DNA from: SM1-50 sp964467345
GTDB taxonomy: Archaea > Thermoplasmatota > E2 > DHVEG-1
Reading direction: 5' to 3'
Length of the DNA: 64,000 nucleotides
NCBI GenBank assembly: GCA_964467345.1
Contig: CAYXPY010000002.1
Span: forward strand, 43,327 to 107,326
Shown here: positions 24,875-33,647 of the stretch, in pieces
Layout of the letters: every line of letters begins with the position of its first letter
Numbering within the stretch: the first letter of the stretch is position 1
Position numbers and translations under genes: made by a program
The notes under the pieces: model-generated
What the model saw: the letters and a program-made list of their open reading frames with translations, nothing else
Database searches by the model: none
What the model was told of the DNA's origin: nothing

Positions 24875-26788
24875 CTAAAAAATCTTCATAGGCCAGGTTT
24901 TGACGAACTTCGAGCAGTTCCCCGAGTTGTCAACGGCACAGACACTCAGTTTGACGCAACGAATTGTCGGAATAATCCATGCCCAACTGTAGGGTGCCTC
25001 CTTGTCCACATGCCTCAGCTGATCGTTGATGTAGAATTCCACACGGTCAATGCCAAAGGGTTCCTGGTAGGCATCGACCTTGACGACGATGGGGCCGATG
25101 ATGTATGGACCAATAAAATGATCTGGACTCAATGGCAGGACCTTGATGTTCATAATGTAAATAGCCAAGACTGGTTTGACTAAGGTTACCGAAGGAAGTG
25201 CATAGGTGATTGTTACGTTAGCGGTATCAGAGCTTTCGTTACCCTCGCCGTCCCGGATAGTGAAGGCTGCGGTGTAAGTACCGATAGTAGTATACCGATA
25301 TGATGGATTCTGTTCACTGGAGGTCCCACCATCACCGAAATCCCAGTGGAACGTGTAGGGTGGCAAACCACCGATGATGGAGCCGGTGAAGCTGATGGGA
25401 GTCTGGTCATCCCCTGTGTAGGGTCCGTTGGCCTCTGCCCGCAGGGGACCGTAGCCTAGGGCTTTCAATTCACCAACAAACATCTCTTTATTGTTACCAA
25501 TATATACGGTTCCGTTCCGGTCGATAGCAGGCGATGAGAACGTGCTGCTGAGTGGTCGTCGCCACTTCACAGTACCGTTTGTCCAGAGGGCGATGAGTTC
25601 AATACCACCAGACCATTCTAGATCAGCTGTGGCAAAGTAAAGTGTTCCGTCTGCGGAGAGAGCGGCAGTCGAACCCCAGACCTTTCCTGGGCTGGTATCA
25701 AAACTCCATTTGATGGTTCCATCTGGATTGATCGCATAGAATCGTTTCTCCCAAACACCGAGATACAGAGTTCCGTCGAGACCGATGGTGGGGCTGGCAT
25801 AGCTTGCGCCGATGGCAAGCTGCCATTTCAACGAGCCATTATTTGGATACAGTGCATAGAGGTGCCCATCATCAGAACTACAATAGATGGTCCCATCATT
25901 ACCGACAGACGGGGAACCGTGAACCCAGGCACCTGTCAGAAACGACCATTTCAAGGTACCATTAGGGTTCACGGCATAAACGTAACAGTCATGGGAACCG
26001 ACGTAGACCGTGCCATCAGACCCGACTGCGGGTGTGGAGTAGATGACATGGTTGGTCGGGAACTCCCACTTCTTAGTGCCGTTTGGTTGCATAGCTACAA
26101 GCTTGCTCGCGTGGGAGTCTGGAAAGTAAATAGTTCCATCAGGACCTATAACTGGGGAGGCCATCATTTCTCTGACTGGAACAAACCACTTTAGGGTACC
26201 ATCAGAATTGAGAGCGTAAAAGCGATCGTCATTCCCACTACTTGTTCCGTAATAAATCGTACCATCATTGCCTATGGCAGGTGTCGTCTCAATTATACAT
26301 CCATTTGGATATAGCCATTTCAATGTTCCGTTAGGATCCACTGCAAATAAATTTCCCGAACAGAAATAGATTGTTCCTTGGGAATCGATGACTGGTGAAG
26401 CGTACAAACTGCTCGTTGGTTCATAAGACCATAAATCTTGGGCGGAGTTACGTTCGGTGCTGTATGAGCTCCGCCCCGTATGAGTAGCGTCATGACCCTG
26501 CATTGGCCATGGTGAATCTTCTGCTAAACTATTGCCAGACAATGATTCAACTGGTTCAGTTACACCTATATACTCTGTATGTTTTATTGATTCAAATGAA
26601 ACAGATACATTCGGGTATCCTTCCGGGAAACGATAGATGTCATACTTCTCATTCTCGAAGATGTTGATTGTTTTTTCACAGGGAGATGAATGCATTTGAT
26701 TTCTGTTTCCTTCAACAAGTATTGAAGTCACTGATGAAACGAGAAATAATAGAACAATTCCGACAGCGATTCTTTTTTGATTCAACAA
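24875..26788 (-). CDS. Secreted PQQ-type beta-propeller protein with PKD and Ig-like domains
   Basis: A 637-residue protein. The start is a TTG (26788, or the next codon, also TTG) behind GGAGGAAA. A signal peptide (about 1-27) is followed by a linker, a conserved lead-in SPWPMQGHDATHTGRSSYS, and a propeller (about 105-440) of repeats of the kind GTIYYGTSSG...YALNSDGTLKW. A PKD domain (about 455-535, TFHWDFGDGGTSSEQNPSY) and a C-terminal Ig-like domain (about 540-637, GIDRVEFYINDQLRHVD) follow. The PQQ-like repeats are structural, with no dehydrogenase or cofactor residues. It is closely paralogous to 28265-30178, which has exactly the same length, and shares a promoter block with the small-protein operon. 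Confidence 0.85.
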   Translation of the reverse strand: MLNQKRIAVGIVLLFLVSSVTSILVEGNRNQMHSSPCEKTINIFENEKYDIYRFPEGYPNVSVSFESIKHTEYIGVTEPVESLSGNSLAEDSPWPMQGHDATHTGRSSYSTERNSAQDLWSYEPTSSLYASPVIDSQGTIYFCSGNLFAVDPNGTLKWLYPNGCIIETTPAIGNDGTIYYGTSSGNDDRFYALNSDGTLKWFVPVREMMASPVIGPDGTIYFPDSHASKLVAMQPNGTKKWEFPTNHVIYSTPAVGSDGTVYVGSHDCYVYAVNPNGTLKWSFLTGAWVHGSPSVGNDGTIYCSSDDGHLYALYPNNGSLKWQLAIGASYASPTIGLDGTLYLGVWEKRFYAINPDGTIKWSFDTSPGKVWGSTAALSADGTLYFATADLEWSGGIELIALWTNGTVKWRRPLSSTFSSPAIDRNGTVYIGNNKEMFVGELKALGYGPLRAEANGPYTGDDQTPISFTGSIIGGLPPYTFHWDFGDGGTSSEQNPSYRYTTIGTYTAAFTIRDGEGNESSDTANVTITYALPSVTLVKPVLAIYIMNIKVLPLSPDHFIGPYIIGPIVVKVDAYQEPFGIDRVEFYINDQLRHVDKEAPYSWAWIIPTIRCVKLSVCAVDNSGNCSKFVKTWPMKIF

Positions 26789-26809
26789 GTTTCCTCCGGT
26801 ATGAGTTTA

Positions 26810-26844
26810 CATCACTGTTCTCCTATAAATAGGTTTTATTCTCA
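26810..26844 (-). promoter_or_regulatory. Shared promoter block, copy 1 (for the 24875-26788 propeller gene)
   Basis: A 35-base block that matches 28172-28206 with a single mismatch (C/A at the sixth base). Its core on the plus strand is TTCTCCTATAAATA, read on the minus strand as a TATA box TATTTATAGGAGAA, about 40 bases before the TTG start. Confidence 0.7.
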
Positions 26845-26868
26845 TTGGCTTTGCACATGAAGTAGGGG

Positions 26869-26901
26869 GTTTATGTGCAAAAATCAATTCTGCACATAAA
26901 C
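26869..26901 (-). terminator. Inverted repeat after the small secreted-protein operon
   Basis: GTTTATGTGCA (26869-26879) and TGCACATAAAC (26891-26901) form a perfect 11-base hairpin beginning five bases after the stop of 26906-27298. A further TTTGCACAT at 26850-26858 can pair with ATGTGCAAA at 26873-26881. There is no T-run after it, so it may be a transcript-end structure or a protein-binding site. Confidence 0.5.
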
Positions 26902-26905
26902 TGTC

Positions 26906-27298
26906 CTACCAACTCCATTCAATATTGCCGAATGCGATGCCTCTTACAGGTCGATATTTGTATCCAGTAAAGAAACCAATAAAACGAGAAGCATGAATAT
27001 ATTCAATACCTGTATAGAAAAAACTTTCCGTAGAATTTCGTTTCCAACCTTTAATTTCTAATCCTGTTCCCCCACCACCTGCAGTAATTTCTATGTCACG
27101 AATGAAACCCTTTTTTATTACATGAGCACCATCAGATGAACCACTTATAAAAGTAATAATTTCTTCATTATCGTCAACTGTGCTTTTATTAGTAATTGTA
27201 GCATAAGCAGTATTCATTCCAACAACATTTGTGAACGAACCCAGCACAAGAAGAACCATAGCACAGAGACTAACTAAGATTAGAAGTTTCTTATCCAT
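26906..27298 (-). CDS. Small secreted protein, GNIEW family, copy 1
   Basis: A 130-residue protein I do not recognise from any named family. It has a signal peptide (MDKKLLILVSLCAMVLLV, to about residue 28) and a beta-rich body. Shared with the next gene are EEIITFISGS, a GFIRDIEI segment, GGTGLEIKGWKRN, and the terminal GIAFGNIEWSW. No cysteines occur in the mature part and no catalytic pattern is visible. It is the last of three tandem paralogues reading 28144 to 26906, lying between two large propeller genes. Confidence 0.75.
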   Translation of the reverse strand: MDKKLLILVSLCAMVLLVLGSFTNVVGMNTAYATITNKSTVDDNEEIITFISGSSDGAHVIKKGFIRDIEITAGGGGTGLEIKGWKRNSTESFFYTGIEYIHASRFIGFFTGYKYRPVRGIAFGNIEWSW

Positions 27299-27324
27299 CT
27301 TGCTTTTCCCCTTTCAGCATATTG

Positions 27325-27714
27325 TTAACTCCATTCAATGTTACCAAATGCAATCCCTATTACAAAGACCCCTGGTGAAGTTGGAACCGAAAAACCTAAA
27401 AAACGGGGGGCATGAATGCTATTCACGCCTGAATAAAAGAATCTTTCTGTGGGATTTCTTTTCCAGCCTTCGATATCTAATCCAGTTCCACCGAAAATCG
27501 CATAGATGCTGACATCTCGTATTATGCCCCACCTATGTATAGCAATCCCTTCAAATGTTGACCCACTAATAAATGTTATAATTTCATCATTATTATCCAC
27601 CTGGTCAGTCGTAGGACTAACCAAACCATGTTTCCCCTCACTTGCTAACGCAGGCAGACATGCAGTCGACAGAAACAGCATAATGATTCCAACAATCAGA
27701 GGTTTCTTATCCAT
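27325..27714 (-). CDS. Small secreted protein, GNIEW family, copy 2
   Basis: A 129-residue paralogue of the flanking small genes. I start at ATG 27714 (MDKKPLIVGIIMLFL signal peptide, ending near LASEG), where AAGGAAA lies just upstream; the frame is open to 27738. The body reads DEIITFISGS, WGIIRDVSIY, GGTGLDIEGWKRN, then ends IGIAFGNIEWS. It is closest to copy 1, with nearly the same N-glycosylation-free beta pattern. Function unknown. Confidence 0.75.
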   Translation of the reverse strand: MDKKPLIVGIIMLFLSTACLPALASEGKHGLVSPTTDQVDNNDEIITFISGSTFEGIAIHRWGIIRDVSIYAIFGGTGLDIEGWKRNPTERFFYSGVNSIHAPRFLGFSVPTSPGVFVIGIAFGNIEWS

Positions 27715-27724
27715 ATTTTCCTTT

Positions 27725-28144
27725 TCACTCCCATTCAATGTTACCTAAAGCAACTGCATAGATTCCATAAGTAACAGTAGATGTTCTCCATCGAAATCCA
27801 ATGAAATGAGGGATTATAATATGTGTAGCATAGTCAATGGAAAAATGATTTCGAATACCTTCAATAAAAAATGGAAAGTTATAGCCATCTAAAGTTACCA
27901 TTGTTTTGAAATTCCCCGCCCAAATTTCAGCCCTTCTTATAAATCCTAATCCTTTAATTGTAATTTCGTTACAATTTCCATCGATGAAAGTAATAATTTC
28001 TCGATTACTATCCACTACTTCTTCTTTTAATATTGCTTTTTCATCAACATTCTTCCTTACATTAAACGACTCACTCGCCAACACAGGCAGACATGCAGTC
28101 GATAGAAAAAGCATTACGATTCCAACAATCAGGGTCTTCCCCAT
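27725..28144 (-). CDS. Small secreted protein, GNIEW family, copy 3
   Basis: A 139-residue protein, first gene of the three-gene run. GGAGG eight bases before the ATG at 28144 fixes the start. The signal peptide MGKTLIVGIVMLFLSTACLP is nearly the same as in copy 2. The body is more diverged (REIITFIDGNCNEITIKGLG, LGFIRRAEIWAGN) but keeps the order of elements and the end AVALGNIEWE. The promoter block at 28172-28206 directly precedes it. Confidence 0.75.
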   Translation of the reverse strand: MGKTLIVGIVMLFLSTACLPVLASESFNVRKNVDEKAILKEEVVDSNREIITFIDGNCNEITIKGLGFIRRAEIWAGNFKTMVTLDGYNFPFFIEGIRNHFSIDYATHIIIPHFIGFRWRTSTVTYGIYAVALGNIEWE

Positions 28145-28171
28145 AGGTTTTTCCTCCGTTATCATATTTTA

Positions 28172-28206
28172 CATCAATGTTCTCCTATAAATAGGTTTTA
28201 TTCTCA
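28172..28206 (-). promoter_or_regulatory. Shared promoter block, copy 2 (for the small secreted-protein operon)
   Basis: Differs from 26810-26844 by one base in 35. The TATA-like core (TATTTATAGGAGAA on the minus strand) lies about 43 bases before the ATG of copy 3. Confidence 0.7.
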
Positions 28207-28264
28207 CTATCTATGAAAGCCCCTGAAGGGATGAAAAGGATCTGGAAAACTTCTTAAGCGTTTC

Positions 28265-30178
28265 TCAGAAGAATTTGTAGATATACATCCATCTCCATGA
28301 GCTTTGTCCGTCTTTACCGAAAGCCTTTACGGTCACGTAGAATTGACGGTCTTCGGACTGTGGGAGGCCTTTCCATGTCCAGCTGTACGGCGGCTCCGTA
28401 TCAGTTGCTTTCAACTCTCCGTCAATTAGGAACTCAACCCGGTTGATACCCAGCGGCCACTGGGTAGCATTAACCTCAATGGTGATGCGGCCGAAGGAAA
28501 CACATTTACTGACGGAAATGAATCTCAGGATTCTGACATTGAACAAATAGATGCCTACCTCATCAGGATGCGTGATGTATACAACGGGGGGCCGGTAGCG
28601 GACCGTGACCGTGGCGTTATCGATGCTGTGATTCCCCTCAGCGTCCGTGACCGTAAAGACCGCCTCGTAGGTGCCTATCGTAGAGTAGCTGTGGGATGGG
28701 TTCTGCTCGCTGGAGGTGTTGCCGTCGCCCAGGTCCCAGTGGAACGTGTATGGTGGTATGCCCCCGTACGTTTCACCGTTGAATTTTATAGGCTCCTGGT
28801 AGTAACCAGTGTAGGGACCATTGGCATGGGCGTTCAGCGGTCCGACGCCAAAGGCATGTAAAAACTCCGACTGATGTCCCCATGTACCAACATATACTGT
28901 TCCATCAACTCCTATCGCCGGGGGCGAGTCAACGTACTGTCCGATATATTTCTGCCATTTCCCGGTTCCATCGGGATTTACTGCTACAATGGAACCACCT
29001 GCTCCAAGGTAGATGGTCCCATCAGCAGACTGACAGGGGGTTCCTCCTTCGATGGTTCCCGGGGTCGGGTAGGTCCATTTCACGGACCCGTTCACGGCGT
29101 TGACCGCGAAAAGACTGCCACTGCCGCAGTAGATGGTGTCATTCCACCCGTAGATCGGGGAGGTCCCCGCTCCGACATTGGTCTTCCATTTCATCGTCCC
29201 GTTCGGTAGGACCGCGTGAAGGTACCCGTCAAGTGAGACGACAAAGATGGTCCCGTCGTCACCGATGCAGGGACTCACCCGGACCCAATTTCCGGTCTGA
29301 TACTTCCATTTCAAGGTGCCGTTGTTCGGGTAGAGTGCATAGAGGTAGGTGTCATGGCTGCCGCAGTACACTATGCCGTCATCGCCGATAGCAGGGGACG
29401 AATACACCACATGGTTCGTATAAAAAATCCATTTAAGAGTCCCGTCAGGGTTGAGGGCATGGATTGATTTTGCATCTCCCGTCCCTACATAGATGGTGCC
29501 GTCTGATCCTATCGCCGGAGAGGAAAAGAAATTCCCACCTGCTACAGGGTAGGTCCATTTCAGGGTCCCATTCGGATAAAGCGCGTAGAAACCTTCACTA
29601 GTAGCGGCTGATCCGAAATATATCGTACCAGTTTCGTCAATAGCGGGAGCACTTTCAATTCTTGCTACTAATTTTTTCCATTTTTGTGTCCCGTTTGGAT
29701 AGACGGCATGAAGGTAATGGCCTCCTATATAGATTGTCCCGTTTTTATCAATCGTTGGCCCACCACAAGCCGGACCGTCTACCGATATTCTCCAGGCTTC
29801 AACGCCGGTGGTGTTGACCGTGGAGTACGGGCTTCTTCCGGTATGTCTCGTATCATGACAGTACATCGGCCATGGTGAATCCATGAGATCGAGACTACCA
29901 CCAGTGATCTTTTCCCCGGCAGTCATCTTTAACGGAAATGAAGCGCTTGGAAAACAATGACTTTCGCCACCAACCTCGGACACATCAACTTCTGGACGAA
30001 CCACATAAGGCGCGCCGAGAGTATAGATATTATATTCTTGGGTTGAATTCTCATCAACCATGAAATCATTCATTGGTTCAATCTGAGATATATCTTCTGG
30101 ATATGCGAGAATCATCGGAGTCAATGCTGAAATAAAAAAAAGCATGACAACACTAATGGCCAGTCCTTTCCAAGTCAA
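28265..30178 (-). CDS. Secreted PQQ-type beta-propeller protein with PKD and Ig-like domains, paralogue
   Basis: A 637-residue paralogue of 24875-26788. The start is TTG at 30178 behind GGAGG; the ATG nearer the site runs into a stop at once. Domains: signal peptide (about 1-26), linker, lead-in SPWPMYCHDTRHTGRSPYS, propeller (about 130-445) with repeats such as GTIYVGTGDAKSIHALNPDG, PKD domain (TFHWDLGDGNTSSEQNPSH) and a C-terminal Ig-like domain (GINRVEFLIDGELKATD) ending WMYIYKFF. There are no cofactor or catalytic residues that I can see. A related promoter core (TTCTCCTATAAATA, 30214-30227) precedes it. Likely a surface or released binding protein. Confidence 0.85.
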   Translation of the reverse strand: MTWKGLAISVVMLFFISALTPMILAYPEDISQIEPMNDFMVDENSTQEYNIYTLGAPYVVRPEVDVSEVGGESHCFPSASFPLKMTAGEKITGGSLDLMDSPWPMYCHDTRHTGRSPYSTVNTTGVEAWRISVDGPACGGPTIDKNGTIYIGGHYLHAVYPNGTQKWKKLVARIESAPAIDETGTIYFGSAATSEGFYALYPNGTLKWTYPVAGGNFFSSPAIGSDGTIYVGTGDAKSIHALNPDGTLKWIFYTNHVVYSSPAIGDDGIVYCGSHDTYLYALYPNNGTLKWKYQTGNWVRVSPCIGDDGTIFVVSLDGYLHAVLPNGTMKWKTNVGAGTSPIYGWNDTIYCGSGSLFAVNAVNGSVKWTYPTPGTIEGGTPCQSADGTIYLGAGGSIVAVNPDGTGKWQKYIGQYVDSPPAIGVDGTVYVGTWGHQSEFLHAFGVGPLNAHANGPYTGYYQEPIKFNGETYGGIPPYTFHWDLGDGNTSSEQNPSHSYSTIGTYEAVFTVTDAEGNHSIDNATVTVRYRPPVVYITHPDEVGIYLFNVRILRFISVSKCVSFGRITIEVNATQWPLGINRVEFLIDGELKATDTEPPYSWTWKGLPQSEDRQFYVTVKAFGKDGQSSWRWMYIYKFF

Positions 30179-30213
30179 AATGGCATTCCTCCATATATGA
30201 TTTTATAACAACT

Positions 30214-30227
30214 TTCTCCTATAAATA
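30214..30227 (-). promoter_or_regulatory. Promoter core shared with the other secreted-protein genes
   Basis: TTCTCCTATAAATA on the plus strand is identical to the core of the blocks at 26810 and 28172. The adjoining TTTTATAACAA also occurs before the 30231-31850 gene (31873-31883). Confidence 0.6.
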
Positions 30228-30230
30228 CTC

Positions 30231-31850
30231 TCAGGTTATCAGATATCTAAGTATTGGGAATGCATTCGGGAAGCGTTCGAACAAATACTGGATGAATGGG
30301 AACTGTGGTTGATAGGAGTAAGGCATGGTGACCTTCATGGTGCTCCATAGTCCACACAGGTCATCGATACTTTTTGCTTTCGCCTGAATTGTGTACGTGC
30401 CCCATTTATCCCAGGTATGGTTAAATGTAACTGGTGTTTCAGAAGGATATGGCCCGATCCATTCTTGAAATTCGTAATCCCCCCAATCGATAAAATAATA
30501 GACATCATCACCAGTGGGCGATGTCGCCTGGAATGTATATTCATGTGGTGTTTTCACACGTCCTTTTATCGTACCAGTCACTATCAGTGCAGTTGGAGCG
30601 GGGCTTGGATTTTCTTTTCCGATAGCATGGAGATACCCATACGCAGTAAAATTGGACCCACCTCTCATGAACCATGTTGTAATATACACAGTTCCTTCCA
30701 TACTGATAGAAGGATCTGAATTGATACTCAAGCCATCATACGGTTGAATGTCGCTTGTGAGATGGGTCTCCCACTTGAGAGTTCCATCAGGGTTTAATGC
30801 ACAGAGATAACCAATCTTACCGGCATAGTTATAGGCGAAATAAATCGTCCCGTTCCCATCAATTACCGCTTCAGTGACATCGATAGGATTCACACTGGTT
30901 GAAATTTGATATTTCCAGAGGATGCTGCCGTCCGAAGGATTTAAAGCAGTAACGTATCTGTTGCCTCCTGAGAGGATTATCGTTCCATCGGGAGCTAGTG
31001 AGGGAAAACCCTCCCAATAGCTAAAATCGACCGTCCACTTCTCAGTGCCATCGGGATTAATAGCCATTATCCAATGGATTGGGACAACGTATATTGTGCC
31101 ATCATATCCAATAACTGGACCTTTTTGAAAATTGTAAATCTCCTTTTTCCATTTGAGTGCCCCATTGGAATTCAGACAGTATAAGTTTTTTTGATAAAAT
31201 GTCGTGAAATAGATATTTCCATCATTGTCAATTGCAGGATCAATTGGGTAATCGCCAACATAGTATTCCCATTGTATAGAACCATTGGGTATGATTGCAT
31301 AGAGATACCCGTCATCAGTTCCTACATAGATTGTCCCATTATTGTTGATTACAGGTTCACCGTTGAATTTTTTTCCTTTATCTATCATCCATTTAATAGT
31401 AGCATTCTGGGAGAATGCGTATAATGCTCCTCTTGTACCAACGTAGATTGTCCCGTCGGGGCTAATGGCAGGGACATATCCGCCCCAATCTAATTGTGCA
31501 ATCCATTTGTTGGTTCCATTCGGATGTATCGCGTGTAATTCCCCATGCAAATCTATATACATCGATATGTAGAGTGTACCATTTGAATCGATGACTGTGG
31601 TCTGTTCTTCAATCCCTTCAAACAAATACTTCCATCGTTCGCCGCCTAAGTTACTGTTTGAATCACAAGGTGAGCACCCGGTTCGTCGTGCATCGTTTTT
31701 ATGCATGGGCCACAGATTGTTCTGAAGACAACCATTATCAGACATCTTAGTCGTATCAGTATCAATAAATGCTTCTTTATTAGAAACACCGACAAAAGAA
31801 GTTGATACTACCAAGAATAGAACCGGTAGTGAGATGAGGTAGTTCTTCAT
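30231..31850 (-). CDS. Secreted PQQ-type beta-propeller protein with PKD domain
   Basis: A 539-residue protein related to the two 637-residue neighbours but without their C-terminal Ig-like domain. It has a signal peptide (about 1-24), lead-in NLWPMHKNDARRTGCSPCD, a propeller (about 65-425; repeats like GTIYVGTDDGYLYAIIPNGS) and a PKD domain (about 430-515, YYFIDWGDYEFQEWIGPYP) ending shortly after. GGAAGG precedes the ATG. The upstream region (31873-31896) resembles the promoter of the neighbouring propeller gene. Three such genes in a row suggest tandem duplication and domain loss. Confidence 0.83.
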   Translation of the reverse strand: MKNYLISLPVLFLVVSTSFVGVSNKEAFIDTDTTKMSDNGCLQNNLWPMHKNDARRTGCSPCDSNSNLGGERWKYLFEGIEEQTTVIDSNGTLYISMYIDLHGELHAIHPNGTNKWIAQLDWGGYVPAISPDGTIYVGTRGALYAFSQNATIKWMIDKGKKFNGEPVINNNGTIYVGTDDGYLYAIIPNGSIQWEYYVGDYPIDPAIDNDGNIYFTTFYQKNLYCLNSNGALKWKKEIYNFQKGPVIGYDGTIYVVPIHWIMAINPDGTEKWTVDFSYWEGFPSLAPDGTIILSGGNRYVTALNPSDGSILWKYQISTSVNPIDVTEAVIDGNGTIYFAYNYAGKIGYLCALNPDGTLKWETHLTSDIQPYDGLSINSDPSISMEGTVYITTWFMRGGSNFTAYGYLHAIGKENPSPAPTALIVTGTIKGRVKTPHEYTFQATSPTGDDVYYFIDWGDYEFQEWIGPYPSETPVTFNHTWDKWGTYTIQAKAKSIDDLCGLWSTMKVTMPYSYQPQFPFIQYLFERFPNAFPILRYLIT

Positions 31851-31947
31851 CTATTTTCCTTCCCTAACACTCTTTTATAACAATGTTGTCCTTTAAAATC
31901 TTATCTGTTGTAACCTTACTGTGTCTTTTTTCAATAAAAAAATTTGT

Positions 31948-32448
31948 TTAGAATTTCCATCCTTCGTTTCGGCACATCTCGATCATCGTGATGCATTCGA
32001 TACCATATTCCTTGCAGACGAAGGGAATCCGTATACGATTCCCATGCAACCGCTCCTCTGACACGACTACTCTTTTTCTGGCGGACGGAATGAGTGTCAT
32101 CTGAGGATCTTGTTTAAGCTCAATTGCTAAGGCGATCACAAACGGATCTGCTGAGGGTGTTTCACTATCTGATTTTGCCAAAGAAGGATATTTCTGCAGT
32201 ATCTCTTTGACGATCTTCAGTTGATCGACATCTAAGTCTTTGAAGAACACCTTTTGTTTCTGCGCCCATTTCTTTAGCGCATCGTCCTGATAGGATAATT
32301 CCTTTAGGACCTCTCTATGGGAAATCATGAAGCCTTTTGCTATCAAAGTTTCGATGTGTTTCCAAAGACTAGGAAACACGTCATTAGGGAATTTTCTTAA
32401 CTCAATCAACGAACTGGTATCGATGATATAATAGTGTGTCTCGCTCAT
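31948..32448 (-). CDS. DUF4411 PIN-like protein, probable toxin or effector RNase
   Basis: A 166-residue DUF4411 protein with a PIN-type arrangement: N-terminal YYIIDTSSLIELRKFP with the first acidic residue, SHREVLKEL with the second, and PSADPFVIALAIEL with the third. PIN proteins are Mg-dependent RNases, and DUF4411 genes are usually paired with an XRE-ImmA/IrrE gene, as here. The ATG overlaps the stop of the upstream gene by four bases, implying coupled translation. The C-terminal portion (CKEYGIECITMIEMCRNEGW) is typical of the family. Confidence 0.85.
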   Translation of the reverse strand: MSETHYYIIDTSSLIELRKFPNDVFPSLWKHIETLIAKGFMISHREVLKELSYQDDALKKWAQKQKVFFKDLDVDQLKIVKEILQKYPSLAKSDSETPSADPFVIALAIELKQDPQMTLIPSARKRVVVSEERLHGNRIRIPFVCKEYGIECITMIEMCRNEGWKF

Positions 32449-33599
32449 TTTTTGACTCGGTTGAGTACCTTTTCAAGATTGGTTGATTTGATAGAAAGAT
32501 AATCAAGGGCATCGCTGGAAGTGATTAATCCTTGCTCAAGATTATGTGCAACCAACGAAACGAACTTCTGACCTTTTTCCTGGATACATCGTTGGTCGGC
32601 AGTCCTGGCTGCAAAACCAGCTGGTTTTGCTTTTCCAGGTGCGGGTTGATACCGGTCGAGGACTGTTTCATAGTCCTTCTGTGAAATAAAACGGGATTTA
32701 TACATATTGTAAAGTAGCATGGATTTGCTGACCTTATAGCGTCGTGAGAGTTTGGAAAGAGTTGAGGAATCTGTTAAGGTGTTATGATATGCATCGAATT
32801 CTTTTGTTGCAACGGAGTCCGGCAGTAAAAAAGCAGAGGCAAACTCGTTGCACCATTTCTCCACGGGTCGTGCTCTTCTGATAAACAAGCTCCGCTCTGG
32901 CATGCTTACACCTGAATCTTGTAGGAGAACGTGGCCGAACTCATGCAGTAAGGTAAAAACCCGTGCCTCTATTTGGTCCATTGAGTTTACGACTACTACT
33001 TCGGGGGTGGTGTCGACGAGGGTGAATCCTCGGGCGTCCTCAAGCAGCATTGGGAACTGAAACACCAGGATGTTTTTCTTCTCCAAAGCATTGCGGATGA
33101 ACGAGAATAGATCATATGCATTTGTCATCTTTTTTTGTGTTTCTTCAGTTAAAGCGAACTCGTTACGATATATTTCAGCGAGTTTTTTCGGATCCTCTGA
33201 TTGTGTTGCATACGTGAGTACTGAGCGGAGAGGGATGTTGAGATTTTCTGCGAGGTCGCTGCTGATGTGTTGGAGTCGTCGTGCCCGTCGGATCGCAAGT
33301 ATTGTTTTTTTGTCGAATTTCCCTTCTTTTCCGGGAAGCTGTCGGTAATCGTTCGGCAATGGTGGTTCTTGTGGTGGTTCGGAGAGGAAAAATGCAGCAA
33401 GTGGTCGTTTGACGGTTTTTGACAGTGCTTCTAGTTGTTGTAAGGATGGATTGCGTTGTCCGGAGAGCCAGTGTTGAAACGTTGAAGGATTTATTTTTAA
33501 TTTTTTTATAATATCTGACTGTGTCCATCCGGATGTTCCTACCGCCCACTGGATGACTTTGGGTTCAACCTCAATTTCTAGGGATGGATTTTTAGGCAT
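32445..33599 (-). CDS. XRE helix-turn-helix and ImmA/IrrE metallopeptidase protein
   Basis: A 384-residue fusion. The N-terminal XRE domain (about 15-75) has SDIIKKLKINPSTFQHWLSG. The ImmA/IrrE domain (about 165-290) has LLHEFGHVLLQ, the HExxH zinc motif, and downstream EKWCNEFASAFLLPD with the third ligand Glu. Such proteins bind DNA and cleave repressors or partner proteins in response to damage or phage signals. It is translationally coupled to the DUF4411 gene and 48 bases downstream of a small RHH-like gene, so the three are probably one operon. Inside the putative integrated element. Confidence 0.9.
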   Translation of the reverse strand: MPKNPSLEIEVEPKVIQWAVGTSGWTQSDIIKKLKINPSTFQHWLSGQRNPSLQQLEALSKTVKRPLAAFFLSEPPQEPPLPNDYRQLPGKEGKFDKKTILAIRRARRLQHISSDLAENLNIPLRSVLTYATQSEDPKKLAEIYRNEFALTEETQKKMTNAYDLFSFIRNALEKKNILVFQFPMLLEDARGFTLVDTTPEVVVVNSMDQIEARVFTLLHEFGHVLLQDSGVSMPERSLFIRRARPVEKWCNEFASAFLLPDSVATKEFDAYHNTLTDSSTLSKLSRRYKVSKSMLLYNMYKSRFISQKDYETVLDRYQPAPGKAKPAGFAARTADQRCIQEKGQKFVSLVAHNLEQGLITSSDALDYLSIKSTNLEKVLNRVKK

Positions 33600-33647
33600 A
33601 TTCTCTCAATCGATGGTTTGGTTTTATGCTTTTCCTCTTTTTAGGGT

